From positions 62,001 to 126,000 of the forward strand of contig JBDZVD010000006.1 of the NCBI GenBank assembly GCA_040255525.1: a stretch of 64,000 nt of DNA. The letters are read 5' to 3'. The stretch's first letter is position 1, and every line of letters begins with the position of its first letter. Under the pieces are notes generated by a model. That model searched no databases, had not been told where the DNA came from, and saw nothing but the letters and a program-made list of their open reading frames with translations. The stretch comes from Rugosimonospora sp040255525. Lineage in GTDB: Bacteria > Actinomycetota > Actinomycetes > Mycobacteriales > Micromonosporaceae. Positions 52,457 to 60,426 of the stretch are shown piece after piece. The translations under genes were made by a program, and so were the position numbers.

Positions 52457-54748
52457 GTGAGTGGCGATCGGCGCCCGGCGTCGGTAATGCTGTCGAGCGT
52501 GACGTCTCCTCAGGAACTCGACGAGCGGTTCCGCGCCGTACTCGGCGAGCTGGCCACGCCGGAGCGGCGGCGCGACCCGGACGAGCCGATCCGGGACGGT
52601 ACCTCGCTGACCGGCACTCAGGCGTCGCGGCTGTTCGACGCCCAGGTGACCAGCCGGCACCTGGACCTGGCGGCCCGTTGGCTGCGCAGCTTCGGCGAGG
52701 GGTACTACACGATCGGCTCCGCCGGTCACGAGGGCAACGCCGCCGTCGCGGCCGCCCTGCGCCCGACCGACCCGGCCCTGCTGCACTACCGCTCTGGCGG
52801 CTTCTACCTGGCGCGGGCCGCCCAGGTCCCGGGCTCCGACCCGACCCGGGACGTGCTGCGCGGCCTGATCGCGTCGGCGAGCGAGCCGATCGCCGGCGGC
52901 CGGCACAAGGTCTTCGGCAACGCGGAACTGGACATCATCCCGACCACCTCGACCATCGCCTCGCACCTGCCCCGGGCGATCGGGGTCGGTTTCGCGATCG
53001 AGCGAGCCCGCCGGCTGAGCATCGAACCGCCGTGGCCGAGCGACGCGGTGGCGGTCTGCTCGTTCGGCGACGCGTCGATCAACCACGCCAGCGCGACCGC
53101 CGCGTTCAACACTGCCGGCTGGTGCGAACACGTGGGGCTCCGCCTGCCGGTGCTGTTCGTCTGCGAGGACAACCGGCTCGGCATCTCGGTCCGGTCGCCG
53201 AACGGCTGGGTGGCCGCCACGCTGTCGTCCCGGCCCGGGCTGCGGTACCTGGCGGCGGACGGCTGCGACCTGCCGGCCGCGTACGACGCCGCCGTGGAGG
53301 CGGTGTCCTGGGTACGGCGGCACCGCCGGCCCGCGGTCCTGCACCTGTCGACGGTACGGCTGATGGGCCACGCCGGAGCGGACGCCGAGATGGGCTACCG
53401 GATGCCCGCCGAGCTGGCTCGCGACCTGGAGCGGGACCCGGTGGTGGCCACCGCGAGGCTGCTCGTGGACGCCGGCATCGCGACCCCGGCCGAGATCCTC
53501 GCCCGGTACGACGAGGTCGGCTGGCAGATCCGCAAGACCGCCGAGGAAGTGCTCGACGAGCCCAAGCTCGCCAGCGCCACCGAGGTGGTCGCCCCGCTGG
53601 CGCCGCGCCGGCCGGCGCGGGTGGCCGAGGCGGTCGCCGAGGCGGCGGCCAGCGCGGTCGACGGCGGCTCGTCCGGCCGGGCATCCGCGTTCGCCGGCCG
53701 GCTGCCGGAGGACCTCGGGCCGCTCACCCTGGCGCAGGCGATCAACGCGACCCTCACCGACGCGCTGGTCAGCTGGCCCCAGGCGCTCATCTTCGGCGAG
53801 GACGTGGCAGTCAAGGGCGGCGTGTACGGCGTGACGAAGGGCCTGCGCGACCGGTTCGGTGCCGGGCGAGTATTCGACACGCTGCTCGACGAGACCTCGA
53901 TCCTCGGGTTCGGGCTGGGCGCGGGGCTGGCCGGGCTGCTGCCGATACCCGAGATCCAGTACCTGGCGTACCTGCACAACGCCGAGGACCAGCTGCGCGG
54001 CGAGGCGGCCACCATGTCGTTCTTCTCCGCCGGGGCGTACCGGAACCCGCTGGTCGTCCGCATCGCCGGGCTCGCGTACCAGGAAGGATTCGGCGGTCAC
54101 TTCCACAACGACAACGCGGTCGGCGCGCTGCGGGACATCCCGGGGCTCGTGCTGGCCTGCCCGGCGCGCCCGGACGACGCGGCCGCCATGCTGCGCACCT
54201 GCCTGGCCGCGGCCCTGGTCGACGGCGCCGTCTGTGCCTTCCTGGAGCCGATCGCCCTCTACCACACCCGGGACCTGCACGCCGAGGGTGACGGCCAGTG
54301 GGCGGTCAGGTACCCTGCGCCGAGCGCGTGGGCCGACCGGCACGTACCGATCGGCCGGGCCAGGGTGGACGTCATCGGCTCCGGGGAGGACCTGACGATC
54401 GTGACCTTCGGCAACGGCGTGCGGATGTCCCTGCGCGCCGCCGCCACGCTCGCGGCCCAGGGCATCGGCAGCCGGGTCGTCGACCTCCGCTGGCTGTCCC
54501 CGCTGCCGGTGGCCGACATCGTCCGGGAGGCGTCGGCGACCGGCCGGGTCCTGATCGTGGACGAGACCCGCCGCTCGGGCGGGGTGGGCGAGGGCGTGGT
54601 CGCCGCGCTCGTGGATCGCGGCTACGTGGGGGCCGCCCTCCGGGTGGCGTCCGTCGACTCATTCGTCCCGCTCGGCCCCGCTGCGGCATATGTCCTGGTG
54701 GGCGAGGACTCGATCATTGAGGGGGCGAGCTGCCTCCTGGCAGGTTAG
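52457..54748 (+). CDS. Fused E1 alpha/beta 2-oxoacid dehydrogenase
   Basis: A 763-residue fusion of the two E1 subunits of a branched-chain-type 2-oxoacid dehydrogenase. The alpha half (about 1-390) has SAGHEGNAAVAAAL and the TPP motif GDASINHASATAAFNTA with its asparagine. The beta half (about 420-763) starts LTLAQAINATLTDAL with FGEDVAVKGGVYGVT and ends in the transketolase C-domain VDETRRSGGVGEGVV. E2 and E3 genes are absent nearby. Products such as isobutyryl-CoA would prime branched fatty acids through FabH. GTG start at 52457 is one of several options. Confidence 0.9.
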   Translation: MSGDRRPASVMLSSVTSPQELDERFRAVLGELATPERRRDPDEPIRDGTSLTGTQASRLFDAQVTSRHLDLAARWLRSFGEGYYTIGSAGHEGNAAVAAALRPTDPALLHYRSGGFYLARAAQVPGSDPTRDVLRGLIASASEPIAGGRHKVFGNAELDIIPTTSTIASHLPRAIGVGFAIERARRLSIEPPWPSDAVAVCSFGDASINHASATAAFNTAGWCEHVGLRLPVLFVCEDNRLGISVRSPNGWVAATLSSRPGLRYLAADGCDLPAAYDAAVEAVSWVRRHRRPAVLHLSTVRLMGHAGADAEMGYRMPAELARDLERDPVVATARLLVDAGIATPAEILARYDEVGWQIRKTAEEVLDEPKLASATEVVAPLAPRRPARVAEAVAEAAASAVDGGSSGRASAFAGRLPEDLGPLTLAQAINATLTDALVSWPQALIFGEDVAVKGGVYGVTKGLRDRFGAGRVFDTLLDETSILGFGLGAGLAGLLPIPEIQYLAYLHNAEDQLRGEAATMSFFSAGAYRNPLVVRIAGLAYQEGFGGHFHNDNAVGALRDIPGLVLACPARPDDAAAMLRTCLAAALVDGAVCAFLEPIALYHTRDLHAEGDGQWAVRYPAPSAWADRHVPIGRARVDVIGSGEDLTIVTFGNGVRMSLRAAATLAAQGIGSRVVDLRWLSPLPVADIVREASATGRVLIVDETRRSGGVGEGVVAALVDRGYVGAALRVASVDSFVPLGPAAAYVLVGEDSIIEGASCLLAG

Positions 54749-54866
54749 GCCGTATCTTTTGCGTTGGGTACGGTGCGCCACTTGCGCCGGGCGCTTCCGG
54801 AAGTGTGGACTACCCGCAATCGGCGTTTAGCCAGACGCCCGAGAAGAATTAAGGAGGCACGCGACA

Positions 54867-55304
54867 GTGAGCGCGACCGCTGGTCAGGCCGCCGACGGCG
54901 TACGCAGCCTGGCGGACCGGTTCGGGATCGAGCCGGGGATGGTCGTTATGGAGATGGGGTACGACGATGACGTCGACGAAGATCTCCGCGACGCCCTGAT
55001 CGACCGCTGCGGCGAGCTGGTCGACGAGGACACCGACGAGGTAGTCGACATCGTGCTGCTCTGGTGGCGCGACGGCGACGGGGACCTGGTCGACACACTC
55101 GTCGACGCGATCGCACCGCTGGCCGACAATGGAGCCGTGTGGCTGCTGACCCCCAAGGCCGGCAGGCCCGGGCACGTCGAACCCAGCGAGATCACTGAGT
55201 CCGCGCCGACGGCCGGACTCCAGCAAACATCGATCATCAGCGCGGGCAAGGACTGGAGCGGCGCCCGGCTGGTGGCACCTCGGGCGGCCCGTTCCAAGCG
55301 CTGA
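54867..55304 (+). CDS. DUF3052 family protein
   Basis: A 145-residue actinobacterial protein. The acidic core GYDDDVDEDLRDALIDRCGE, VDIVLLWWRDGDGDLVDTL and WLLTPKAGRPGHVEPSEI are DUF3052 features. AGGAGG precedes a GTG start. It sits between aceE and the peroxiredoxin gene as in many Streptomyces genomes, where the three form a conserved neighbourhood. Function is unknown. Confidence 0.9.
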   Translation: MSATAGQAADGVRSLADRFGIEPGMVVMEMGYDDDVDEDLRDALIDRCGELVDEDTDEVVDIVLLWWRDGDGDLVDTLVDAIAPLADNGAVWLLTPKAGRPGHVEPSEITESAPTAGLQQTSIISAGKDWSGARLVAPRAARSKR

Positions 55305-55398
55305 TTCCGCACCCCCCGCGTCGGGGCGCGCCTGTCGACGGGCGCGCCGCGATTGCCTCTTGCCCGATTCCTGACCTCGGCCCGCGAAGGAGCTGGTT

Positions 55399-55860
55399 AT
55401 GCCGATCGAGGTAGGCACGATCGCGCCTGACTTCCTGCTCAAGGATCAGAACAACCAGGAGGTGCGGCTGTCCGGCTTCCGGGGCGCCCGCAAGGTACTG
55501 GTGGTCTTCTACCCGCTCGCGTTCACGGGTACCTGCCAGGGTGAGCTGTGCCAGGTCCGGGATCACCTGAGCGACTTCGTCAACGAGGACGTCCAACTGC
55601 TGACGATCAGCGTCGACTCGCCGTACGCGCACAAGGTCTGGGCGGACCGGGAAGGGTACGATTTCCCGCTACTGGCGGACTTCTGGCCACACGGGGCGGT
55701 GGCCCAGGCGTACGGGGTGTTCAACGAGGAGCGGGGCTTCGCCAACCGGGGCACGTTCCTGATCGACCGGGAGGGCGTCGTCCGGTTCGCGGAGATGAAC
55801 GAGCCCGGCCAGGCACGCGATCAGGACGGCTGGCGCAAGGCCCTCTCACTATTGGCGTAG
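55399..55860 (+). CDS. ahpE: AhpE-type one-cysteine peroxiredoxin with an extra cysteine
   Basis: A 153-residue thiol peroxidase that reduces hydroperoxides and peroxynitrite. The peroxidatic cysteine is C46 in FTGTCQGEL. A second cysteine, C51, lies one turn later in GELCQVRD, where mycobacterial AhpE usually has aspartate. DREGYDFPLLADFWPHG and RGTFLIDREGVVRF follow the family. AAGGAGC precedes the ATG. It follows DUF3052 and precedes a tRNA gene. Confidence 0.92.
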   Translation: MPIEVGTIAPDFLLKDQNNQEVRLSGFRGARKVLVVFYPLAFTGTCQGELCQVRDHLSDFVNEDVQLLTISVDSPYAHKVWADREGYDFPLLADFWPHGAVAQAYGVFNEERGFANRGTFLIDREGVVRFAEMNEPGQARDQDGWRKALSLLA

Positions 55861-55879
55861 CGGCCCGCGCGCGACACTG

Positions 55880-55885
55880 TAGACT
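55880..55885 (+). promoter_or_regulatory. Likely -10 element of the tRNA-Val gene
   Basis: TAGACT lies 16 bases before the mature tRNA 5' end, a common position and sequence for actinobacterial tRNA promoters. No good -35 hexamer is found at 17-18 bases, so the element is provisional. Confidence 0.4.
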
Positions 55886-55900
55886 CTCCGAGGTTCCCGG

Positions 55901-55972
55901 GGGCGCGTAGCTCAGCGGAAGAGCACTCGCCTTACAAGCGAGGGGTCGCTGGTTCGAACCCAGCCGTGCCCA
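55901..55972 (+). tRNA. tRNA-Val, anticodon UAC
   Basis: A 72-base cloverleaf. The acceptor stem pairs GGGCGCG with CGTGCCC (one G-U). The D arm is GCTC-AGCGGAA-GAGC. The anticodon arm is CTCGC-CTTACAA-GCGAG, giving UAC, which reads GUA. The T arm is CTGG-TTCGAAC-CCAG. The 3' CCA is not encoded exactly, since ACCCA follows. GUA is used in an unusual context in this genome. Confidence 0.97.
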
Positions 55973-56164
55973 CCCAGTCTGGCCAGGCCCGGAACCTCTC
56001 AGCAAGATCGGGAGGGCCGGGCCTGACAGCGTCCCGACCGCGGGCGGCGAGCAGCGGCGGCTCCGGCGATCGGTGAGAAACGTCGATGCCGCTCGCTGTC
56101 TCTCACGCCGTCGCCGGGGCTTCCCGGCGGCCGTCTCGTGGGTCATCCTGGACGCGTGGGCGAG

Positions 56165-56590
56165 ATGATTCCGATGCCACACCTGAGCGATGTGTTCGCC
56201 GACGTACGGGGCGAAGACCGGACCATGCGGATCAGCCTCCACCCCGGCCGGGCCGGACGTCGCGAAACCGTCGTGGTGTCGCTGTGGCTGGGCCCGCTGT
56301 GCCGCGGATCGTTCCGCATGGCCCCCGGCGACCTGGACCGGATGATGGCGACGCTCGCCGAGATGAGAAGCACGTCCCCGGCCATGCCCGGTGTGGCGGA
56401 CTCCGCGGAGCCTGCCGGCGGCCCGGCCGGGACGGCGCAGGGGGCGGCGGGGATGGCTTGCGGGTCGGCAGCGCCGGTGGATGGTGCGGCGACGGCGCGT
56501 GGTGCCGCGGCCGGCGTGCCCGCCGAGGCGACCGGGGTGATTATCGACGCCGGCCAGTGGCCGTCCACACCGGCCGGCCGGGTCGCGTAG
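56165..56590 (+). CDS. Hypothetical protein
   Basis: A 141-residue reading frame. The first 75 residues look protein-like (MRISLHPGRAGRRETVVVSLWLGPLCRGSFRMAPGDLDRMM), with a beta-rich pattern; the rest is alanine/glycine-rich low complexity ending in IIDAGQWPSTPAG. A GTG at 56156 is an alternative start. I recognise no family. It may be a short domain with a disordered tail. Confidence 0.5.
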   Translation: MIPMPHLSDVFADVRGEDRTMRISLHPGRAGRRETVVVSLWLGPLCRGSFRMAPGDLDRMMATLAEMRSTSPAMPGVADSAEPAGGPAGTAQGAAGMACGSAAPVDGAATARGAAAGVPAEATGVIIDAGQWPSTPAGRVA

Positions 56591-56725
56591 CGAGGATCCG
56601 GGCGAGCGCGCCGGGCAGACGGCCGTTACCTCGGTACCGACACGCGGTCGATCACGGTCCGATTGGCGCGCCTACGATGACGCCGATCGAGGTATTCGGA
56701 CAGATCGGCGTCGAGGAGGCCGGAA

Positions 56726-57058
56726 ATGATCTTCATTACCGCGAAGTTCCGGGTACTGCCGGAGCATGCCGACCAGTGGCCGCAAATCGCCGGCGCGTTC
56801 ACCCAGGCGACCCGGGGCGAAGACGGGTGCCTGTGGTTCGACTGGTCGCGCAGTGTCGACGACCCGAACGAGTTCGTGCTGGTCGAGGCGTTCCGCGACG
56901 GAGACGCGGGCGCGGCACACGTCCAGTCTGCGCACTTCAAGGCGGCGCAGGAGCAACTGCCGCGGTACCTCGCCGAGACGCCCCGGATCGTCAACATGAC
57001 GGTCCCGCAGGACGGCTGGTCCGAACTCGGCGAGATGCGGGTGCCGGACCGCGGCTGA
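56726..57058 (+). CDS. Antibiotic biosynthesis monooxygenase (ABM) fold protein
   Basis: A 110-residue dimeric ferredoxin-like fold protein. MIFITAKFRVLPEHADQWPQIAGAFTQATRGEDGCLWFDWSRS with FVLVEAFRDGDAGAAH VQSAHFK is typical of ABM proteins that oxidise quinols or act as heme-free monooxygenases. GAGGAGG lies near the ATG. No pathway partner is adjacent. The family name does not imply antibiotic production. Confidence 0.88.
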   Translation: MIFITAKFRVLPEHADQWPQIAGAFTQATRGEDGCLWFDWSRSVDDPNEFVLVEAFRDGDAGAAHVQSAHFKAAQEQLPRYLAETPRIVNMTVPQDGWSELGEMRVPDRG

Positions 57059-57230
57059 CGGCGACGTACCGGTCGATGAGCGCCCGGCGGTCGGCGTCGT
57101 GGCTCGTCGATGTGGTCCTCGAAGACCGGGGTTTCGCCCAACCGCGCCCGCGCGCGGCAACCCGCTGTTCACCGGCCGGCGTGCTCTTCAGCGCCTCGGA
57201 ACGTCGCGCGCGAGTCTAGGCCAGGACCGC

Positions 57231-58535
57231 TCAGCCGGGGAAGGTCAGGTAGTACTGGTCGGCGTAGCCGCCGTTGTAGGGCTGGGCGTCGATCGCGCCG
57301 CCGGCGGTCGTGCTGCCGCCGTACACGTCGACGTACAGGTCGAAGGCGGGGTTCCAGATCAGCGAGCCGTTGGCGGCGGCGCCGAAGTTGGCCGGCAGCT
57401 GCCACAAGTTTTGCGGCACCGGCCAGCAGGGCCACAGGAACAGCTGGCCTCCGGCGTCGCCGAAGGTGGTCACGCACTGACCGCTGGCCAGGTTGACGAT
57501 CTGGTACAGCGAGCCCTGCGGCACCAATCGCCACAACTGGCTGCTCGCGCCGGACGGCGCCTGCTGCGTCACCGCGCCGCCGGCGCCATCCAGGGTCAGC
57601 GAGCTGCGCGAGGCGGGCGCGATCCGGAACGCGGTCTCGTAAGTGATCGTCACCTTCGGGGCATCGGTGGCGAGCGCGTACCTGGCGCCCGCGGGCGCGT
57701 AACTGGACCCGCCTCCACCGCCGCCGCCCAGATCCACGGAACTGCCGCCGCCGCCGCAGTAGTAGCCGCCGCCCCCGCCACCGCCACCGAAACTCTGGCC
57801 CCAGTCGCCGGTGCAGTGCGCGTCCGGCCCCTTGTAGGCGATCCGGACGTAGTTGCTGCCCGAGCTGGTGTCGGTGGCGCCGGTGCCGACCTCGATATCC
57901 CAAACCGTGCCAGCGGGCGCCGCGTCGCTGCCAATTGGCGTGCCGGCGTCGCCGCCCCCGCTCGCGCCTCCGGCACCGCCGCCGCCCGCTGCCACCAGCA
58001 GCAGTGCCCCCGAGCCCAGGTCGATCGGCTGGCAGCTGGCTATCGGGCAGGTTTGCAGGTCGCTCGCGCCGCCGCCGCCGGCCCCGGAGACCGGTGGGGC
58101 CCCCACGTTCTCCGCGTCCAAGCCTTCAGACCACCCGCCGCCGGGCTGGCCACCGTTGGCCCCGCCCGGGCCCGGTGCGTTCTTGGCGAATGTCGCGTTC
58201 GCACCGTCGCTGCCGACCTCGGCGTAGATCGTGCTTCCCGGGCTGACCCGCACATCCGCCTCGACCCGGGCGCCGCGACCGCCCGGCTTGTACCCGACAC
58301 CGCCCCGGCCGCCGATCGCGACCACATGGATCAACGTGACCCCCAACGGCACCGTGAACGGGTGCTCACCCACCGTATCGAACGAGGCCGTCTGCGTCGG
58401 GGCACCCACTGTGCCGGCCGACGCCGCCCCTGCCGGCGGGACGACCGCCGCCAGCGCGCCGGTGGCCACCGCCGCGAGCGCGCTCCAGGCCCGCGCCCTC
58501 CCTGTCCTGCCGCACCACCGGCGCTGCTCAGCCAT
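57231..58535 (-). CDS. Secreted glycine-rich protein with a C-terminal ricin-type lectin domain
   Basis: A 434-residue exported protein. A signal peptide ends near residue 40 (AGAASAGT). The middle part (about 70-300) has repeated glycine runs such as SGAGGGGASD, AAGGGGAGGASGGG and FGGGGGGGGYYCGGGG, similar to glycine-rich surface proteins. The C-terminal 130 residues resemble a ricin B-type lectin: SSQLWRLVPQGSLYQIVNLASGQCVT and later QNLWQL. It could bind polysaccharide at the cell surface. Function is unknown. Confidence 0.75.
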   Translation of the reverse strand: MAEQRRWCGRTGRARAWSALAAVATGALAAVVPPAGAASAGTVGAPTQTASFDTVGEHPFTVPLGVTLIHVVAIGGRGGVGYKPGGRGARVEADVRVSPGSTIYAEVGSDGANATFAKNAPGPGGANGGQPGGGWSEGLDAENVGAPPVSGAGGGGASDLQTCPIASCQPIDLGSGALLLVAAGGGGAGGASGGGDAGTPIGSDAAPAGTVWDIEVGTGATDTSSGSNYVRIAYKGPDAHCTGDWGQSFGGGGGGGGYYCGGGGSSVDLGGGGGGGSSYAPAGARYALATDAPKVTITYETAFRIAPASRSSLTLDGAGGAVTQQAPSGASSQLWRLVPQGSLYQIVNLASGQCVTTFGDAGGQLFLWPCWPVPQNLWQLPANFGAAANGSLIWNPAFDLYVDVYGGSTTAGGAIDAQPYNGGYADQYYLTFPG

Positions 58536-58723
58536 CTCGACACCCCTTGAACGCGAACATCCAACGATGTCGAGCCTGCGGTTAAGGCACCCCGGCGCGC
58601 ATCGGGCAACCGCCGTAGCCGCGCTCCTAGGCGCTCCCCGGACCGCCTTAGACCAGATCTAGAAAGACGGAGCCCTGAAGGCGGGACCGCCGGCCACTGA
58701 TCTCGGGCCGGCGGTCGGCCAGC

Positions 58724-58969
58724 CTAGGGCCTGTCCGAGGCACCGGGCAGCTGGGCCGCGATACCCGCGACGATGATGGCCAGCCCCAGGTCGAAGTGCT
58801 CCGCCGGGTGCGGGGCGGCGAGTTCCTCGGCGGCCGCCAGCAGGCTGGGGTGGTGGCCCGGATCGAGGGCCGCGGCCAGGCGCGCGCGGGCCGCCGCGCC
58901 ACCGTCCGGCAGGGCGGCGGCGAGCTGCTCCTCGGTGGCGTGACCGACCACGTAGTAGGTGAGGGTAAT
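58724..58969 (-). pseudogene. C-terminal remnant of a TetR-family regulator
   Basis: The frame contains ITLTYYVVGHATEEQLAAAL and later AEHFDLGLAIIVAGIAAQL, matching the ligand domain of TetR/AcrR regulators of the TetR_C type. The N-terminal helix-turn-helix is missing and the upstream codons make no sense. About 80 codons remain. Confidence 0.55.
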
Positions 58970-59073
58970 GGGAAAGATTGTCCTGGCTCCGGCAGCGAAG
59001 CCGTAGCGGCAGTCTGCGGACCCGCCGCCCGCCGCGCAGCGGGGTGACGGGTCCGCCGCCATGAGCGTGCCGC

Positions 59074-59463
59074 TCAGCCGGGCGGAGATTCGCGCCCGCC
59101 GGTCAGGTCGTCGACCAGGTTCATCTCCGGATCGGCGGCCGCGTGGCGGGCGGCCCGTTCCATGATGAGCTGGCCGAAGACCCCGTTGGGGCGCTGGCAG
59201 TCCGCGCACATCAGGTTGGCGTCCAGCCGCCTGCCGCCGCAGTGCTCGCAGCGGCCGTTGTCACGCGGGTCGCGGTACTCGCGCAGTGCCATCATCAGAG
59301 CGACCGCGACGGAACCGGTCACCGCCACGTTCGCCTCGCCGCCGGCGGTGCTCACTGCGAGGCGGGCGACGGCCGGGCCGTCCGAGACCGGCGCGACGGC
59401 CTCGATGCGCTCCACGAAGTCGCGCAGCGCGGCGATCAACCGATCCCCGACCGGGGACGTCAT
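59074..59463 (-). CDS. Zinc-ribbon protein coupled to the F420 oxidoreductase
   Basis: A 129-residue protein. An N-terminal alpha/beta part (IAALRDFVERIEAVAPVSDG) leads to a four-cysteine zinc ribbon, CEHCGG...CADCQ, at about residues 89-106, then a helical tail. Its ATG overlaps the stop of the upstream LLM gene in ATGA, so the proteins are translationally coupled. It may be a partner or regulator of that enzyme. I recognise no named family. Confidence 0.75.
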   Translation of the reverse strand: MTSPVGDRLIAALRDFVERIEAVAPVSDGPAVARLAVSTAGGEANVAVTGSVAVALMMALREYRDPRDNGRCEHCGGRRLDANLMCADCQRPNGVFGQLIMERAARHAAADPEMNLVDDLTGGRESPPG

Positions 59464-60392
59464 GACCCCGCCGGGAACTGGCTGGCCACCCGCTCGGCGA
59501 TCACGTCGAGGTGGTCGAGGTCGGACAGGTCCAGGATCTGGAGGAACAGCCGGGTCGCGCCGGCCTCGGCGAACGCCCCGATCTGGTCGACCACCTGGCT
59601 GGGGGTACCGGACAGCGGCGGGGTGCGACCGATCCGCTCGCAGCGGCGGCGCGCCTCCTGTTCGGTACGCCCGACGGTGATGGCCTGGGCGGCGGACAGC
59701 ACCGGGGCGACCCGGCCGGACGCGCTGCGCCCGCACTCCTCGCACGCCGCCGTGACACGCGCGAACGCCTGACGGGTCTGCTCCAGCGTGCCGAACGGCG
59801 CGTTGAATTCGTCGGCGTACCGGGCGGCCAGCGCGGGGGTGCGCTTCGGCCCGTGCCCGCCGACGATGATCGGCGGTCCACCGGCCTGGACCGGCTTGGG
59901 CAGCGCGGGCGAGCCGGTCAGGGTGTAGTGCTTGCCCTGGAACGTGAAGCGCTGCCCGGCCGGCGTTCGCCACAGGCCGGTGACGATGGCGAGTTGCTCC
60001 TCCAGCCGCTCGAAGCGCTCGCGAACCGGCGGGAACGGGATGCCGTACGCGGTGTGCTCCGCCTCGAACCAGCCGGCGCCCAGCCCCAACTCCACCCGTC
60101 CGCCGCTCATCTGGTCGGCCTGCGCGACCGTGATCGCCAGCGGGCCGGGCAGGCGGAACGTCGCCGAGGTGAGGAGCGTCCCGAGCCGGATGGTCGAGGT
60201 CTGCTCGGCGATGGCGGCCAGCGTCGCCCACGCGTCCGTCGGCCCGGGCAGGCCGTCGCCGGCCCCCATGGACAGGAAGTGGTCGGACCGGAAGAAGCCG
60301 TCGAAGCCCAACTGTTCGGCGTGACGGGCGATCCGGAGCTGATCGGCGTAGGTGGCGCCCTGCTGAGGCTCGACGAAGATAACCATGCGCAT
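59460..60392 (-). CDS. LLM-class F420-dependent oxidoreductase
   Basis: A 310-residue luciferase-like TIM barrel. Visible blocks are EQLGFDGFFRSDHFLSMG, STIRLGTLLTSATFRLPGPLA, GGRVELGLGAGWFEAEHTAYG and PIIVGGHGPKRTPALAARYADEFN. These are typical of F420-binding actinobacterial enzymes rather than FMN luciferases. The substrate is unknown. It precedes the zinc-ribbon gene with a 4-base overlap and follows the GAPDH gene by 34 bases on the same strand. Confidence 0.9.
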   Translation of the reverse strand: MRMVIFVEPQQGATYADQLRIARHAEQLGFDGFFRSDHFLSMGAGDGLPGPTDAWATLAAIAEQTSTIRLGTLLTSATFRLPGPLAITVAQADQMSGGRVELGLGAGWFEAEHTAYGIPFPPVRERFERLEEQLAIVTGLWRTPAGQRFTFQGKHYTLTGSPALPKPVQAGGPPIIVGGHGPKRTPALAARYADEFNAPFGTLEQTRQAFARVTAACEECGRSASGRVAPVLSAAQAITVGRTEQEARRRCERIGRTPPLSGTPSQVVDQIGAFAEAGATRLFLQILDLSDLDHLDVIAERVASQFPAGS

Positions 60393-60426
60393 GCCGTTAC
60401 CTTGTCACGGGCCGCCGGCAGGTGCG

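Noticed and set aside
56726..57058. Evidence for an antibiotic gene cluster from the ABM protein
   Set aside because: The family is widespread in primary metabolism and no biosynthetic genes are adjacent.
57075..57130. Minus-strand HDADRRALIDRYVA, resembling the start of a SnoaL-like protein
   Set aside because: The similarity is limited to 14 residues and the frame soon enters the opposite-strand monooxygenase gene.
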